In this document: in pieces, positions 26,301 through 34,539 of the stretch
Layout: every line of letters starts with the position of its first letter
How positions within the stretch are numbered: position 1 is the first letter of the stretch
DNA from: an uncultured Chromatiaceae bacterium
GTDB lineage: Bacteria; Pseudomonadota; Gammaproteobacteria; Enterobacterales; Alteromonadaceae
Length of the DNA: 42,994 bases
NCBI GenBank assembly: GCA_937978655.1
Contig: CALJUX010000062.1
Span: 1 to 42,994 of the forward strand
Reading direction: 5' to 3'
Position numbers and translations under genes: made by a program
The notes under the pieces: generated by a model
Told to the model about the DNA's origin: nothing
The model's input: the letters and a program-made list of their open reading frames with translations, nothing else
The model's database searches: none

Positions 26301-26423
26301 GTGCAACAGACCGCGCCGGATTTGTTGCTGGTGACCGGGTTTTCCTGCCGCAGTCAGGTCAAACGCTATGAAGGGTTTAAACCGAAGCATCCGCTGCAGG
26401 CTTTATTACAACTGCTGCCATAA
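23382..26423 (+). CDS. ydiJ: FAD/Fe-S D-2-hydroxyglutarate dehydrogenase (YdiJ type)
   Basis: A 1013-residue two-part oxidoreductase. The N-terminal half is a GlcD-like FAD-linked oxidase: FAPRGGGTGTNGQ, STSNRATIGGMINTDASGQGS and the FAD oxidase C-terminal domain with GHVDAGVLHVRP. The C-terminal half is an Fe-S module with CNGNGLCFNYEENSPMCPSS, CLACKACAGQCPIKVDVP and a CCG-type GCCGMAGTYGHE. E. coli YdiJ, which has the same architecture and length, oxidises D-2-hydroxyglutarate, recycling a by-product of serine synthesis. The ATG at 23382 gives the conserved start. A TATACT -10-like hexamer lies at 23345-23350 with no clear -35. Confidence 0.92.
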   Translation: MIPKLSPEQVLAPAVAQYCASLQQAGFQGDIETSYASRLAVATDNSVYQALPQAVLLPRHQQDVELLTRLASEPRFSALKFAPRGGGTGTNGQALTEHLVVDLSRHMRTILQFDPVKRQVRVQAGVIKDQLNAFLAPHGFFFAPDLSTSNRATIGGMINTDASGQGSLVYGKTSDHVLALTTVLADGSVLETAPMPVAAAADQAQLDTPQGRIYRQVLQTCRDFRPEILAKFPRLNRFLTGYDLEHVFNADLTEFDLGRVITGSEGSLGFVTEALLNVTPIARHKCLVNVKYDSFESALRNAPFLVAANATSVETVDSKVLDLARQDIIWHQVKAYIEDVPDKTMLGLNMVEFNDEDDAGMAHKVATLEARLQEAVATGQSGIIGYQLTSDPKAILQIYAMRKKAVGLLGNAKGAQKPLPFTEDTAVPPENLADFIMEFRALLDSHGLSYGMFGHVDAGVLHVRPALDLCDPLQEQLLRTISDQVVALTAKYGGLMWGEHGKGYRSEYGPAFFGDTLFAELRKIKGVFDPLNRMNPGKICTPWQSQDLLVSVDGQKRAYFDRQIPTAVRQSFDAATSCNGNGLCFNYEENSPMCPSSKVSKDRRHSPKGRAGLMREWLRLMQNQGVDVLAQEQQLLQASTGPAGLLQKVQNTVGKWRGEADFSHEVMEAMEGCLACKACAGQCPIKVDVPSFRARFIQLYHSRYLRPLKDYIVGNIERSAPLLAKAPGLVNGVVKLAPVAWLLKKAVGYVDTPLLSTPVLATRVQQYRRFDLAALQALPAEERAKLVLLVQDPFTSFYEADLVADAMALLHKLGFDPVLLPFLPNGKPQHVKGFLREFATTAQNASEFLQQVSGLGAPLLGLDASLVLVYRDEYVKALGSARGDYQVSLLHEWLVGQPLPSLQSSGSFKLLAHCTEKTALPATEKSWQQIFQQAGVSLQVVATGCCGMAGTYGHEAQNQANSRALYDLSWAGPVQQTAPDLLLVTGFSCRSQVKRYEGFKPKHPLQALLQLLP

Positions 26424-26506
26424 GGCCGATGTGATAAACACACTGGCAGAATGCGCCTTCGCTGCTACGTTTAGCAGCGGAGCTTGTTCTGACAGGAGTG
26501 TGAATC

Positions 26507-26884
26507 ATGAGCGTTGAATATAACCCGGTAGGCTGGTTTGAGATCCCATCGCCCGACCTTGGTAAAAACCAGCAGTTTTTCCAGCAGGCCTTTGGTTTTG
26601 AATTTGAGCGGCTGGAAATGCCGCCTTATACCATGGCGATGTTTGCTGCTGATCACAGTAAACCCGGCTCGGCTGGTGCGTTAGTACAGGGGCCCGACGC
26701 GGAACCTGCGACTGTCGGGGTGACGATTTATTTTGGCTGTGCCGAAGTCGGCGCGCAGCTGGAGAAAATCGCTGCTGCGGGCGGTACCGTGCTGGTGGAA
26801 AAAATGTCGATTGGCGAGCATGGTTTTATTGGCATGTTCCTCGATGCCGCCGGCAACAAGCTGGGTTTACACAGCATGAGTTAG
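26507..26884 (+). CDS. VOC/glyoxalase-fold protein
   Basis: A 125-residue vicinal-oxygen-chelate protein of the type starting VGWFEIPSPDLGKNQQFFQQAFGFEFE, with the second half ending GMFLDAAGNKLGLHS. This subgroup is often annotated as glyoxalase-like or PhnB-related, with no proven activity. CAGGAGTG is the RBS. It follows ydiJ by about 80 nt with no terminator between, so co-transcription is possible. It is distinct from the other VOC gene at 14610. Confidence 0.82.
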   Translation: MSVEYNPVGWFEIPSPDLGKNQQFFQQAFGFEFERLEMPPYTMAMFAADHSKPGSAGALVQGPDAEPATVGVTIYFGCAEVGAQLEKIAAAGGTVLVEKMSIGEHGFIGMFLDAAGNKLGLHSMS

Positions 26885-26941
26885 GCCCATTCTTTAATAC
26901 AGATCGTTTGCGACAGATTGTTTGCTATAGAGGGTTAAAGA

Positions 26942-26970
26942 AAACGGCAGCGCAGGCTGCCGTTTGTTTT
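26942..26970. terminator. Bidirectional terminator
   Basis: AAACGGCAGC (26942-26951) pairs with GCTGCCGTTT (26956-26965) around GCAG, with T's on the plus side and an A-rich flank supplying T's on the minus side. It separates the VOC gene from the convergent TonB receptor. Confidence 0.85.
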
Positions 26971-26994
26971 TACTCAGAGTCAGGCAAAAACCTG

Positions 26995-29337
26995 TCAGAA
27001 GCGGGCAGTGAGGCCCAAAGCCAGCGAGCGGCCCGGTAAAGGCACATCTTCTTTAACAAAAGAGCTGTGTACAAAACCCAGTTTATCGGTGAGGTTGGTT
27101 GCTTTAAGGTACGCGGTTAAATCCAATGCCGACAAGTCGAAGTCATAGCTGACATTGGCATCGACCAGCGTATACCCGGCTGTGATTGTTTCATCCACAG
27201 CAATTTTATCTTGTTTGCCATAGTGAGTCAGACCCAATTGCCCTGACCAGTTTTCGCCCTGATATTGATAAGACACACCGGCTTTGATTGGCGGCGTGCG
27301 CGGCAGATCGCCACCGGATTTGAGTTCAGCGCGCACGCTGTCGGCAAAAAATTCCAGCTGCTGCGCCGGAGCAAAACGCCAGGTCAGCGCAAATTCTGCG
27401 CCATAAAGCCGGGCATCCGCCTGACGGTATTGGTAAACCGCAAAGTCGTCATGCGCGTGATCAGCTTCGGCTTCGCCCTCATGCTCTTCGTGCGCATGCA
27501 GCTGCGCCATAGTCAGGCCTGTATTGGCCTGATAGATAAAATCATCGACCTCATTGAGGAAAAAGTTATAGCTGAAGGTCAGCTCGCCTTTGGTCTTGGC
27601 AAAACCTAAGTCAATGTTATTGGCGACTTCTTTTTGCACCGCAGCTGGATGGTAGTGAATGTCACCGTCTTCGCTCAGTTCATAACCCAAACCCAGCTCA
27701 TAACCCTGAGTCGCGATATGCAGGCCATTGGCGAATAGTTCACTGGCGCCTGGCGCGCGCGTCGAGTGGCTGAGCTGTAACGACCACTGATAACCAGGCA
27801 CAAATTGCCAGACCAGGCCGGAAGAGACGCTGGATGCAGTAGCGGAGTATTTGCTGAGCAGCAGTTCTTCGTGCTCTGCTTCATCATGTGAAGTGTCGTG
27901 TTCGCTGTTGACTGGGGTATGGCTGACTCGTTCTAACCGCGCGCCAAGCTGCCACTGCAAATCGCCAAAGGATTTTTCTTCTAAGATAAACAGCGCGTTG
28001 CTGTGGGTGTCCGTCGCCGGGGTAAAGGCTTCTTCGCCGCTGGCGGCAAAATCATTTTGTTGTTGATGCAAACCCACCAGACCATGCCAGCCGAGGAAGT
28101 CGCTGTGTTCTATGCTGAGGCGATTCTCCAGGCTATCGTTGTCAAATCGGGTGCCCGGCACACCGCCTTCGACTTCAGCATGCTGATAGTCGGTATAGGC
28201 ACTTTGCAGCGCGATGGTTTCAATCCCTTTAACCGGTGCATACCATTCTGCCGCCAGACCATAGCGGTTTTGTGTCAAATCAGCGTATACGCCTTCGTCC
28301 GCATGCTCTTGCGCTGATGCGGTTTCCTCTTCGCCATGATGGTGATGGCCCGGAATACCATATTGGCTGTTGATCCGGCCATAAGACAGACCAATCAGGC
28401 CATCGGTAGTCACCCAGCTGCCACCGAGGTTCAGCGCCTGATTATCCAGCTGGCTGTTGGCAATCTGACTGAGGGTTTCGCCTTCGTCATTCGTAAAGGT
28501 TGGCGTGTCAAAGTTATTGCTTTGCCGGTCGTAGCCATCGAAATGCCAGGCAAATTCGCCGGCGCTGCCATCGTGCGCCAGCGCTGCGGTGGTTTCATCC
28601 GACACACTGTTGTACTTGGTATCAATCACGGTTTGCGGACTGCGCATCTGGCGTGGAATGCGGTTGTCGACCAGATTGACCACACCGCCAATCGCGCCGC
28701 TGCCGTATAACAAAGTGGCGGGGCCGCGTAACACTTCAATTTGCTCCGTGGTGATGGCGTCGGCGGAAATGGCGTGGTCCGGGCCTACACGTGACACGTC
28801 GGCGCTGTCGAGGCCGTTGCTCAGCACTTTAACCCGGGGACCATCTAAACCGCGAATGACTGGGGCTGCGGCAACAGGGCCATAATAGTTGCTGTGCACG
28901 CCCGGGGTAAATTTCAGCGTCTCACCGATAGTGGGCTCCTGCCGGCGCTGCAACGCTTCGCCACTTAACACTGAAGCCGGCTGTGCCATATCCAGATCAT
29001 AATGATGTAAACCGGCCGCAGAGACGCGTAAATGCTCGATGTTGCCTTTATTCAGCGCAACTTGTAACTGGGGCTGCTCTGCTTTAACAAACTGGTCGTT
29101 AAAGCCTTTGGCGGCGATGTGTAACTCGGCGCCGGTTTGCACTGTTAAGCGAAACTCACCGGCAGCGTTGGTATAAACATATTGCTGGCGGCCATGCACA
29201 TGCACTTTGGCATTGCTGACTGGCTGGCCTTGTTCATTCAACACTTTGCCTTGTAACTGCAACTCAGCAGCTGTGGTCGTGGTGGAAACCAGTGCCAGAC
29301 CCAGCGCAACGTTCAGAGCAGATAAACGAAATGACAT
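26995..29337 (-). CDS. TonB-dependent outer-membrane receptor, histidine-rich (ZnuD-like)
   Basis: A 780-residue outer-membrane receptor. A signal peptide (1-23) is followed by a carboxypeptidase-regulatory-like beta domain (about 26-95), a plug (about 110-225, with the VLRGPATLLYGSGAIGGVVN signature) and a 22-strand barrel ending in Phe. Three loops are rich in His and acidic residues: GHHHHGEEE near 330, EHDTSHDEAEHEE near 480, and HAHEEHEGEAEADHAHDD near 625. Such loops are typical of ZnuD-type zinc receptors, so zinc or another transition metal is the likely substrate. A Zur-like dyad overlaps its promoter. No signalling extension is present. Confidence 0.92.
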   Translation of the reverse strand: MSFRLSALNVALGLALVSTTTTAAELQLQGKVLNEQGQPVSNAKVHVHGRQQYVYTNAAGEFRLTVQTGAELHIAAKGFNDQFVKAEQPQLQVALNKGNIEHLRVSAAGLHHYDLDMAQPASVLSGEALQRRQEPTIGETLKFTPGVHSNYYGPVAAAPVIRGLDGPRVKVLSNGLDSADVSRVGPDHAISADAITTEQIEVLRGPATLLYGSGAIGGVVNLVDNRIPRQMRSPQTVIDTKYNSVSDETTAALAHDGSAGEFAWHFDGYDRQSNNFDTPTFTNDEGETLSQIANSQLDNQALNLGGSWVTTDGLIGLSYGRINSQYGIPGHHHHGEEETASAQEHADEGVYADLTQNRYGLAAEWYAPVKGIETIALQSAYTDYQHAEVEGGVPGTRFDNDSLENRLSIEHSDFLGWHGLVGLHQQQNDFAASGEEAFTPATDTHSNALFILEEKSFGDLQWQLGARLERVSHTPVNSEHDTSHDEAEHEELLLSKYSATASSVSSGLVWQFVPGYQWSLQLSHSTRAPGASELFANGLHIATQGYELGLGYELSEDGDIHYHPAAVQKEVANNIDLGFAKTKGELTFSYNFFLNEVDDFIYQANTGLTMAQLHAHEEHEGEAEADHAHDDFAVYQYRQADARLYGAEFALTWRFAPAQQLEFFADSVRAELKSGGDLPRTPPIKAGVSYQYQGENWSGQLGLTHYGKQDKIAVDETITAGYTLVDANVSYDFDLSALDLTAYLKATNLTDKLGFVHSSFVKEDVPLPGRSLALGLTARF

Positions 29338-29357
29338 AACAAATTACCTGATTGAGG

Positions 29358-29372
29358 TGTGATAACATCACA
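29358..29372. promoter_or_regulatory. Zur-like operator of the TonB receptor
   Basis: TGTGATAACATCACA is a perfect 6-3-6 dyad. Extended by a few bases, the minus-strand sequence matches 14 of 18 fixed positions of the gammaproteobacterial Zur consensus as I recall it. It sits directly downstream of the promoter -10, around the expected transcription start. Confidence 0.55.
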
Positions 29373-29400
29373 TTTTAACGGTGATGATATAAAGTAACAA
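29372..29400 (-). promoter_or_regulatory. Promoter of the TonB receptor
   Basis: On the minus strand TTGTTA (29395-29400) and TAAAAT (29372-29377) are 17 bp apart, about 35 bp before the start codon. Confidence 0.6.
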
Positions 29401-29569
29401 TACACTTCGTCGGCAAAATTTAGCTGTTGGTAGTCGGAAATCTTGACGCTCAGGCTGTAAAAACTGCTGTGCAGTCGGCACAGCAGCATGATGAGCATGA
29501 ATTATGCTAGATAAAACACGGGCTTCTACACTGTAATTGCTGTGGTTTGTCACCGCGAAAGGGGGCTAT

Positions 29570-30097
29570 ATGCAACTGGCAATGAAAGTCGTGCGGCTGG
29601 AGCTTTATTATAACCATGCGGCCAGCCAGCGCTTTTTACACGAGATCCGTTACTTGTCGCCATTTTTTGCCGAAGAAGTTGAACATTTTTGCCTGCGACT
29701 GCTGTCGTTATTAAGTCTTTACGAATATGCGCCGGCGCTCGCTGTGACCGCCGGCAAAGGGCCAGATGTTTTTGTCAAAGACGAGCACAGTCATTACCGG
29801 CTCTGGTGTCAGGTGGCGGTGCCCAATGACAAACAGCTGCAGCGCGCTTGTCATCAAAGCGACCAGGTGCTGTTGATGCTGCCAGAGTACGAGCAGCAAA
29901 AATATCTGCAGGCGCATAAACAAAGCGCCAATCTGCAGATCTGCGGGGTCAGTGCCGACACCCTGACCGAGTTTGCCCAGATGCTCAAGGCCAATATGCA
30001 GCTCAGCGTGTGGCGCGACGACGACACCCTGCAAATCACCGACGGCCAGCAGCTGCTTGAATTGGCGGCGCCGCAGGTCAGCACCGCGCTGCACTGA
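29570..30097 (+). CDS. yaeQ: YaeQ-family protein
   Basis: A 175-residue protein that aligns by eye with E. coli YaeQ, a compact PD-(D/E)XK-nuclease-like fold of uncertain role. Shared features are the central EEVEHFCLRLLSLLSLYEYAP block, DVFVKDEHSHYRLWCQVAVPNDKQLQRACHQSDQVLL, and the C-terminal strand pair. The similarity is clear in pattern but diverged in residues. The ATG at 29570 has a GGGGG RBS; the frame extends 11 codons upstream without another good start. It lies upstream of trhO but that gene has its own promoter. Confidence 0.75.
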   Translation: MQLAMKVVRLELYYNHAASQRFLHEIRYLSPFFAEEVEHFCLRLLSLLSLYEYAPALAVTAGKGPDVFVKDEHSHYRLWCQVAVPNDKQLQRACHQSDQVLLMLPEYEQQKYLQAHKQSANLQICGVSADTLTEFAQMLKANMQLSVWRDDDTLQITDGQQLLELAAPQVSTALH

Positions 30098-30125
30098 TTG
30101 CACTTTCGCCTGTCACAGGTATAAT
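30098..30125 (+). promoter_or_regulatory. Promoter of trhO
   Basis: TTGCAC (30098-30103) and a perfect TATAAT (30120-30125) with 16-bp spacing, just after the yaeQ stop and about 60 bp before the trhO start. Confidence 0.7.
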
Positions 30126-30183
30126 TCGCCGCTGTTTTTCTGCTCCGGATTTGCGGTCCGGCTTCTTGCAAAAAAGGTGAAAT

Positions 30184-31101
30184 ATGTACGTTGTTGCTGC
30201 GCTTTATAAGTTTGTTGCTCTGCCAGATTATGTTGAACTGCGGGAGAAGTTGTACCAGCATCTGGTGCTGAATAAAGTCAAAGGGACCTTGTTACTGGCC
30301 GAAGAAGGCATCAACGGCACTATTTGCGGCACGCGTGAAGGTATAGACGCCGTCCGGCAATGGCTCGATGCTGATGGCCGCTTTGAAGGCCTGTCATATA
30401 AAGAGTCATTTGCCGATGAGCCGGCGTTTTACCGCACCAAAGTCAAATTAAAAACCGAAATCGTCACGATGGGCGTGCCGGGTGTGAACCCGCAACATAT
30501 CGTCGGGACTTATGTGAAAGGTGAAGACTGGAACCGGCTGATTGAAGATCCGGACACAATTTTAATCGACACCCGGAACGACTATGAAGTGGCGATCGGT
30601 ACTTTTAAAAACGCAGTAAATCCAAACACCACCAGTTTCCGCGAATTCCCGCAATGGGCCGCGGAGAATCTGGATAAAACCAAACATAAAAAAGTCGCGA
30701 TGTTTTGCACCGGCGGTATTCGTTGTGAAAAATCTACCGCTTATTTAAAAGAGCAGGGCTTTGACGAGGTCTATCACCTTGACGGCGGTATTCTGAAGTA
30801 CTTAGAAGAAATGCCGGAAGACAACAGCTTGTGGCAAGGCGAGTGTTTTGTGTTTGATCAGCGCGTCGCCGTCAAACATGGTCTGGAGCAGGGCAGTTAT
30901 GACCAATGTTACGCCTGCCGGATGCCATTATCCCAAGCTGATATGCAATCGGATAAATACCTGCAAGGCATGAGCTGCCCGCATTGCCATGACCAGTTAT
31001 CGGACGAGCAAAAGGCCTCGTTTGCTGAACGGCAGAAACAGATTGAACTGGCGAAAAAACGTGGCGAGCAACATATCCGCGACGGTAAAGTTGATTTCTG
31101 A
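30184..31101 (+). CDS. trhO: tRNA uridine(34) hydroxylase TrhO (rhodanese-like)
   Basis: A 305-residue enzyme that makes the 5-hydroxyuridine needed for cmo5U/mcmo5U at tRNA position 34, in an O2-dependent way. Domains: an N-terminal acylphosphatase-like region (1-100), a rhodanese domain (110-205) with active loop FCTGGIRCEKS (Cys175, Cys181), and a C-terminal zinc-binding tail with CYAC and CPHC pairs. It is the shorter form of the family; E. coli TrhO has about 350 residues. The start has AAAGGTG upstream. A terminator follows, so it is probably a single-gene unit. Confidence 0.95.
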   Translation: MYVVAALYKFVALPDYVELREKLYQHLVLNKVKGTLLLAEEGINGTICGTREGIDAVRQWLDADGRFEGLSYKESFADEPAFYRTKVKLKTEIVTMGVPGVNPQHIVGTYVKGEDWNRLIEDPDTILIDTRNDYEVAIGTFKNAVNPNTTSFREFPQWAAENLDKTKHKKVAMFCTGGIRCEKSTAYLKEQGFDEVYHLDGGILKYLEEMPEDNSLWQGECFVFDQRVAVKHGLEQGSYDQCYACRMPLSQADMQSDKYLQGMSCPHCHDQLSDEQKASFAERQKQIELAKKRGEQHIRDGKVDF

Positions 31102-31120
31102 TCACTGACTTACAATGAAC

Positions 31121-31150
31121 AAGGGCACCTGCGGGTGCCTTTGCTTTTTC
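31121..31150 (+). terminator. Terminator of trhO
   Basis: AAGGGCACC (31121-31129) pairs with GGTGCCTTT (31134-31142, one G-T pair) around TGCG. A short T5 run follows at about 31145. Confidence 0.75.
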
Positions 31151-31158
31151 TGCCAGAG

Positions 31159-32397
31159 TTAAAATAACGTCGGATCAATTTGTTGTAAAAATGGCTTTAG
31201 GATCCCAGCGGCCTGCAAGGCAAAATCACAAAAATCCTCTTTGACAATATTGGTATTCATCGCCAGCACCAACTGATAATCGGGATAAATCACCAGCCAG
31301 CTCTGTGCGCCATCAGAGACTCCGCCATGATGCATGTAACGGATGTTCTTCTTCAGTGGATGCTGTTTATCACAATACAAATTGTTATGTTCGGTGCGCC
31401 TGAAACCTAAGGCGTAGTTTTGCGGGTTGATGCTGCCATCTGCCAGACGCTGTGGTGTCCAGAATTCCTGTTGTAACTGTGGTGGTATAAAAGCCGGATC
31501 AAACCACGCAGAGCCGATAGTGACTAAATCCACTGAACTGGCCGCCAGCCCGCCACCGGCCAGTTTCTGGCTTAAGTCCACCGGCCAATGTGGTTTCACC
31601 TGACCGTTTTTTGTCTGATAGAACGACACTTGTGCCTCGTGCGGTTGGTGAGCCGCGCCCAAACTCTTGAGTTGCAGTGGCGCACTGACTTGCTGTTGCA
31701 GATAGTCCAAAAACTTGGTCTTACTGGCACTTTGCAATACGCTACTGGCCAAATTGACATCGAAGGAGCTGTACAAGAAACCCTGGCCCGGCTGGTATTG
31801 CAACTTCGCATCGTCAAAAATCTGCAAACCGTCATCAACGTCAGGAAAATGCCGTTGTTTCAGCCAGCTTTGAATAAGCCCACGCCAGTCATCATTTTGC
31901 TCGTAACCAGGCAAACCTGCGGTATGAGACAGCAGCTGTCGCAGTGTTAGCGCCCGCCACTGTGGATTGGGTAAATCGGCTTTATACCTACCAATAGGTT
32001 CATCCAGCTGCAGGGTTCCGGCGGCGACCGCGCGAGCGATTGCAGTAGCGGTAACAGCTTTGGACGTGCTGCCAATGCGGAACTGACTTTGTGTGCTGGC
32101 GGCCCGCTGCGTGCTGATATCAGCATAACCAGCAGCACCGGCCCACAGCAGTTTGCCTTGCCAGGCGACTGCTGCTGTGAGCGCCGGCATCTGCTGCTGC
32201 GATCTGGATTGTTGCATCGATGCAAAGGCGCTCTGTGCTGCCTTTGAAAAGCCTTCCTGATAAAGCTGTTGTGATGCAGGGGCTTGCTGCGGCAGGGCTT
32301 GCCAGCCCGTGTTCAGGTACCACAGCACTGGTATAGCAATAACCAGCAGGGGCAACAGGACTGCAATCTTCCATCGTTTTACTTTAATTATCCGCAT
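31159..32397 (-). CDS. Membrane-anchored serine hydrolase, beta-lactamase fold (class C-like)
   Basis: A 412-residue protein. Residues 1-28 form a basic start and one hydrophobic segment, probably an uncleaved anchor, so the catalytic domain faces the periplasm. The beta-lactamase/transpeptidase-like domain has the SxxK tetrad as STSK (Ser110, Lys113), a YSS motif in place of the usual YxN, and HHGG near 345 in place of KTG. This suits an esterase or D-aminopeptidase-like hydrolase better than a true beta-lactamase. The start at 32397 has AAGGAAA. It lies 98 nt after the M56-ankyrin gene and is probably the effector of the BlaI-controlled operon. Confidence 0.85.
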   Translation of the reverse strand: MRIIKVKRWKIAVLLPLLVIAIPVLWYLNTGWQALPQQAPASQQLYQEGFSKAAQSAFASMQQSRSQQQMPALTAAVAWQGKLLWAGAAGYADISTQRAASTQSQFRIGSTSKAVTATAIARAVAAGTLQLDEPIGRYKADLPNPQWRALTLRQLLSHTAGLPGYEQNDDWRGLIQSWLKQRHFPDVDDGLQIFDDAKLQYQPGQGFLYSSFDVNLASSVLQSASKTKFLDYLQQQVSAPLQLKSLGAAHQPHEAQVSFYQTKNGQVKPHWPVDLSQKLAGGGLAASSVDLVTIGSAWFDPAFIPPQLQQEFWTPQRLADGSINPQNYALGFRRTEHNNLYCDKQHPLKKNIRYMHHGGVSDGAQSWLVIYPDYQLVLAMNTNIVKEDFCDFALQAAGILKPFLQQIDPTLF

Positions 32398-32495
32398 ATT
32401 AAATTTCCTTTTGGCAATAACAGCCCTACAGCGCGTTAAATCGCGCTGACTGAGCAACACAGGTGTGAAAGGGGGAGGTTTAGGTCAGGGCGACA

Positions 32496-34034
32496 TCAGC
32501 GGGCACCCCGCGCCAGTAAAAACTGCCGAACTTGTTCGTTACGGGCCTGACTGAGTGCCGAACGTATCTGTGGTCCATCTGACAGCGGCGTCTCGACCTG
32601 CAAATTGATCAATGCGCCGTGCGACAGCAGCAGTTGCAACATGGCGAGGTCACCCCGGCTACTTGCGTTAATCAGTGCCGTTTCATCAGCAAGCACCACG
32701 GCGTTGACATCAGCACCCGCTGCAATCAGCTGTCTGGCTAATGCAATATTGCCAAGCTGACTGGCGATAATCAGTGCGTTACCGTCGCCGCGGCTACTGA
32801 TATTCGGATCTGCGCCACGTTCTAGCAACAGTCTGGTCATTGCTGGCAGTTGCTGGCGGACGGCAACCATCAGTGCATTGCCATCGCCGGGCATCGGTAA
32901 ATTGAGCGGAGCGCCTTGCGCCAGCAATGTCACGACCTGCGTTGTGTCGTTGGCTCGGACCGCCTGCAGCAGCGCAGCCAAAGGCTTTAATTGGCTGAGC
33001 CGGACCTGCGCATGTTTGGCGGGTAATTCGGCCAGTTGCCATTGCTGGATCAACAACATCGATGCGACAAGCCATATGCCGGATGCGGAAATGACCGCGG
33101 CAGACAGCCACACCGGGCTTGGCGTTTGGGGCTGTAACACGGCATCAATCCGGGTGGTCAGCACGGCCTGATGCAGGAAATGCTGAGCAAAAAAAGCCCC
33201 GCGGTTTTGCTGTTGCGCTGCGGTCACGGCGCAGTCGAGCAGGGTCTGTGCGTACAGCACCGGATCCCCCTGTGTGACAGACGCTTCTGCGTCGCAGCGC
33301 AGTTCCCGCCATATGTTTAATTGATTGGCAATCAAACGCCAGGCCGGGCTCCACCAGAACAAACAGCCGACGATTTGTTGCAGCAGGTAGGCTCTGAGGT
33401 CCTGATGGCGCAAATGACATAATTCGTGACTGACCACACAGCTTATCTGCTGTGGTGATAGGTCCTGCAGATAACGCACAGGTAACAGGATCTGCGGTTG
33501 ACGCAGCCCAACCAGCATGGCGCTGTGAATGGATGGATGCTGGAATACGGGCACTGTTGTGGTCAAGTTCTGCAGATGGAGCGGGCTTGCTGTCTGACGC
33601 AAGCGCCGGGCCTGATAGTATCCGCCAAGCAGTTTCGCGGCGCGGACCAAAGCACCGAGGGGCAAAATCAGCCAGAGCCAAAACGCCGGTGCCAGTAAAT
33701 AAATAAGCTGCGAAGTCAGTGGCCATGTCACTTGTTGCACCATCTTCGCAGTGTGAGCGGTCGCAGATGGAGCCGCGAGCACCGCGCTTTGTTCCAGTAC
33801 AGGACTGACGCTGGCCTGAAACCATGGCAGCAATTGTTGGTCCAGCGCCCAAGGTTGTAGCAATAACACGGGCGTGACGACGAGCATAACGGCGGCGATT
33901 TGCCACAGTCTGAGCATCGCAGCGGGTTGATGCTGAAGCCGGCTACGCCCGGCCAGTAAGAGCCCGGGCAGTAACAAGCTCGCCAGTACCAGATGCAGGA
34001 GCAGATAAAATGCCAGCCAGCTGATTTCGACCAT
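32496..34034 (-). CDS. BlaR1-like M56 metallopeptidase with C-terminal ankyrin repeats
   Basis: A 512-residue membrane protein. The N-terminal half has about four membrane segments (1-28, 40-60, 108-140 and 305-330) and the M56 catalytic loop with HELCH (203-207) and the distal Glu250 in RELRCDAEAS. This is the BlaR1/MecR1 protease core that cleaves BlaI. After the last membrane segment BlaR1 would carry a penicillin-binding domain. Here residues 352-510 are instead four to five ankyrin repeats (for example LLLERGADPN, LIAAGADVNA, LLLSHGALINL). The start at 34034 lies 4 nt after the blaI stop. The frame is open further upstream but that part overlaps blaI and is basic, with no hydrophobic start. 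Confidence 0.88.
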   Translation of the reverse strand: MVEISWLAFYLLLHLVLASLLLPGLLLAGRSRLQHQPAAMLRLWQIAAVMLVVTPVLLLQPWALDQQLLPWFQASVSPVLEQSAVLAAPSATAHTAKMVQQVTWPLTSQLIYLLAPAFWLWLILPLGALVRAAKLLGGYYQARRLRQTASPLHLQNLTTTVPVFQHPSIHSAMLVGLRQPQILLPVRYLQDLSPQQISCVVSHELCHLRHQDLRAYLLQQIVGCLFWWSPAWRLIANQLNIWRELRCDAEASVTQGDPVLYAQTLLDCAVTAAQQQNRGAFFAQHFLHQAVLTTRIDAVLQPQTPSPVWLSAAVISASGIWLVASMLLIQQWQLAELPAKHAQVRLSQLKPLAALLQAVRANDTTQVVTLLAQGAPLNLPMPGDGNALMVAVRQQLPAMTRLLLERGADPNISSRGDGNALIIASQLGNIALARQLIAAGADVNAVVLADETALINASSRGDLAMLQLLLSHGALINLQVETPLSDGPQIRSALSQARNEQVRQFLLARGAR

Positions 34035-34038
34035 GGGA

Positions 34039-34476
34039 TCACTCGGTACCGGATGTTTTTGCGGCGGTTGCCGCTTCTGACTGAGTAATCTGGGTTGTCG
34101 CCGCTGCCTGATCGATTTTTTGCTGCAGTTGCGTTGCAAGATCAGCGGACAGCGCCGTTTCTGTGATCAGATGCTGTGCCAGTAAGTCCGGCGAGCCGGC
34201 AAAAAACTTCTTCACTAATGCCAGCAATGCCTGACTGCGTGCTTCCTGTTGTATAGTCGTTGCCTGATAGACAAAGGCTTTGCCTTGTTTTTCACAGCTG
34301 ACGTGGCCTTTATCCAGCAAAATACGGCAGAGAGTTTGTATAGTGGTGTAGGCAACCTGCTGCTCCTGACTGAGTTCTGCGGCGATATCGCGCACCGTCA
34401 AAGGCCCGCGTTGCCACAGCACCTGCATAATTTTTTGCTCAGCTGCTGTCAGTTCATTCGATTTTGGCCTCGCCAT
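34039..34476 (-). CDS. BlaI/MecI/CopY-family transcriptional repressor
   Basis: A 145-residue repressor. The winged helix occupies about residues 8-75, with LTAAEQKIMQVLWQRGPLTVRDIAAEL and the recognition region VAYTTIQTLCRILLDKGHV. The dimerisation part follows to about 120, with a Thr/Ala/Ser-rich tail. BlaI proteins hold their operon shut until the partner M56 protease cuts them. The next gene downstream is exactly such a protease. Two palindromic operators with identical half-sites lie just upstream, so autoregulation is expected. Confidence 0.92.
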   Translation of the reverse strand: MARPKSNELTAAEQKIMQVLWQRGPLTVRDIAAELSQEQQVAYTTIQTLCRILLDKGHVSCEKQGKAFVYQATTIQQEARSQALLALVKKFFAGSPDLLAQHLITETALSADLATQLQQKIDQAAATTQITQSEAATAAKTSGTE

Positions 34477-34488
34477 GGCAGTGCTCCG

Positions 34489-34514
34489 GTTAAAACTAAT
34501 TGATTAGTTTTAAC
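34489..34514. promoter_or_regulatory. BlaI-type operator 1
   Basis: GTTAAAACTAAT (34489-34500) and ATTAGTTTTAAC (34503-34514) form a perfect 12-2-12 dyad starting 12 bp from the blaI ATG. The core is AACTAA-N4-TTAGTT (34494-34509). Confidence 0.75.
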
Positions 34515-34539
34515 TCTACTGAAGCCATCAATGATAATC

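Noticed and set aside
29313..29553. Two short minus-strand frames upstream of the TonB receptor.
   Set aside because: They overlap the promoter and the Zur-like dyad, lack an RBS and encode no recognisable protein.
33145..33906. A 253-codon frame inside the M56-ankyrin gene.
   Set aside because: It lies on the same strand in another frame and has no domain; the M56 frame carries HELCH and membrane segments.
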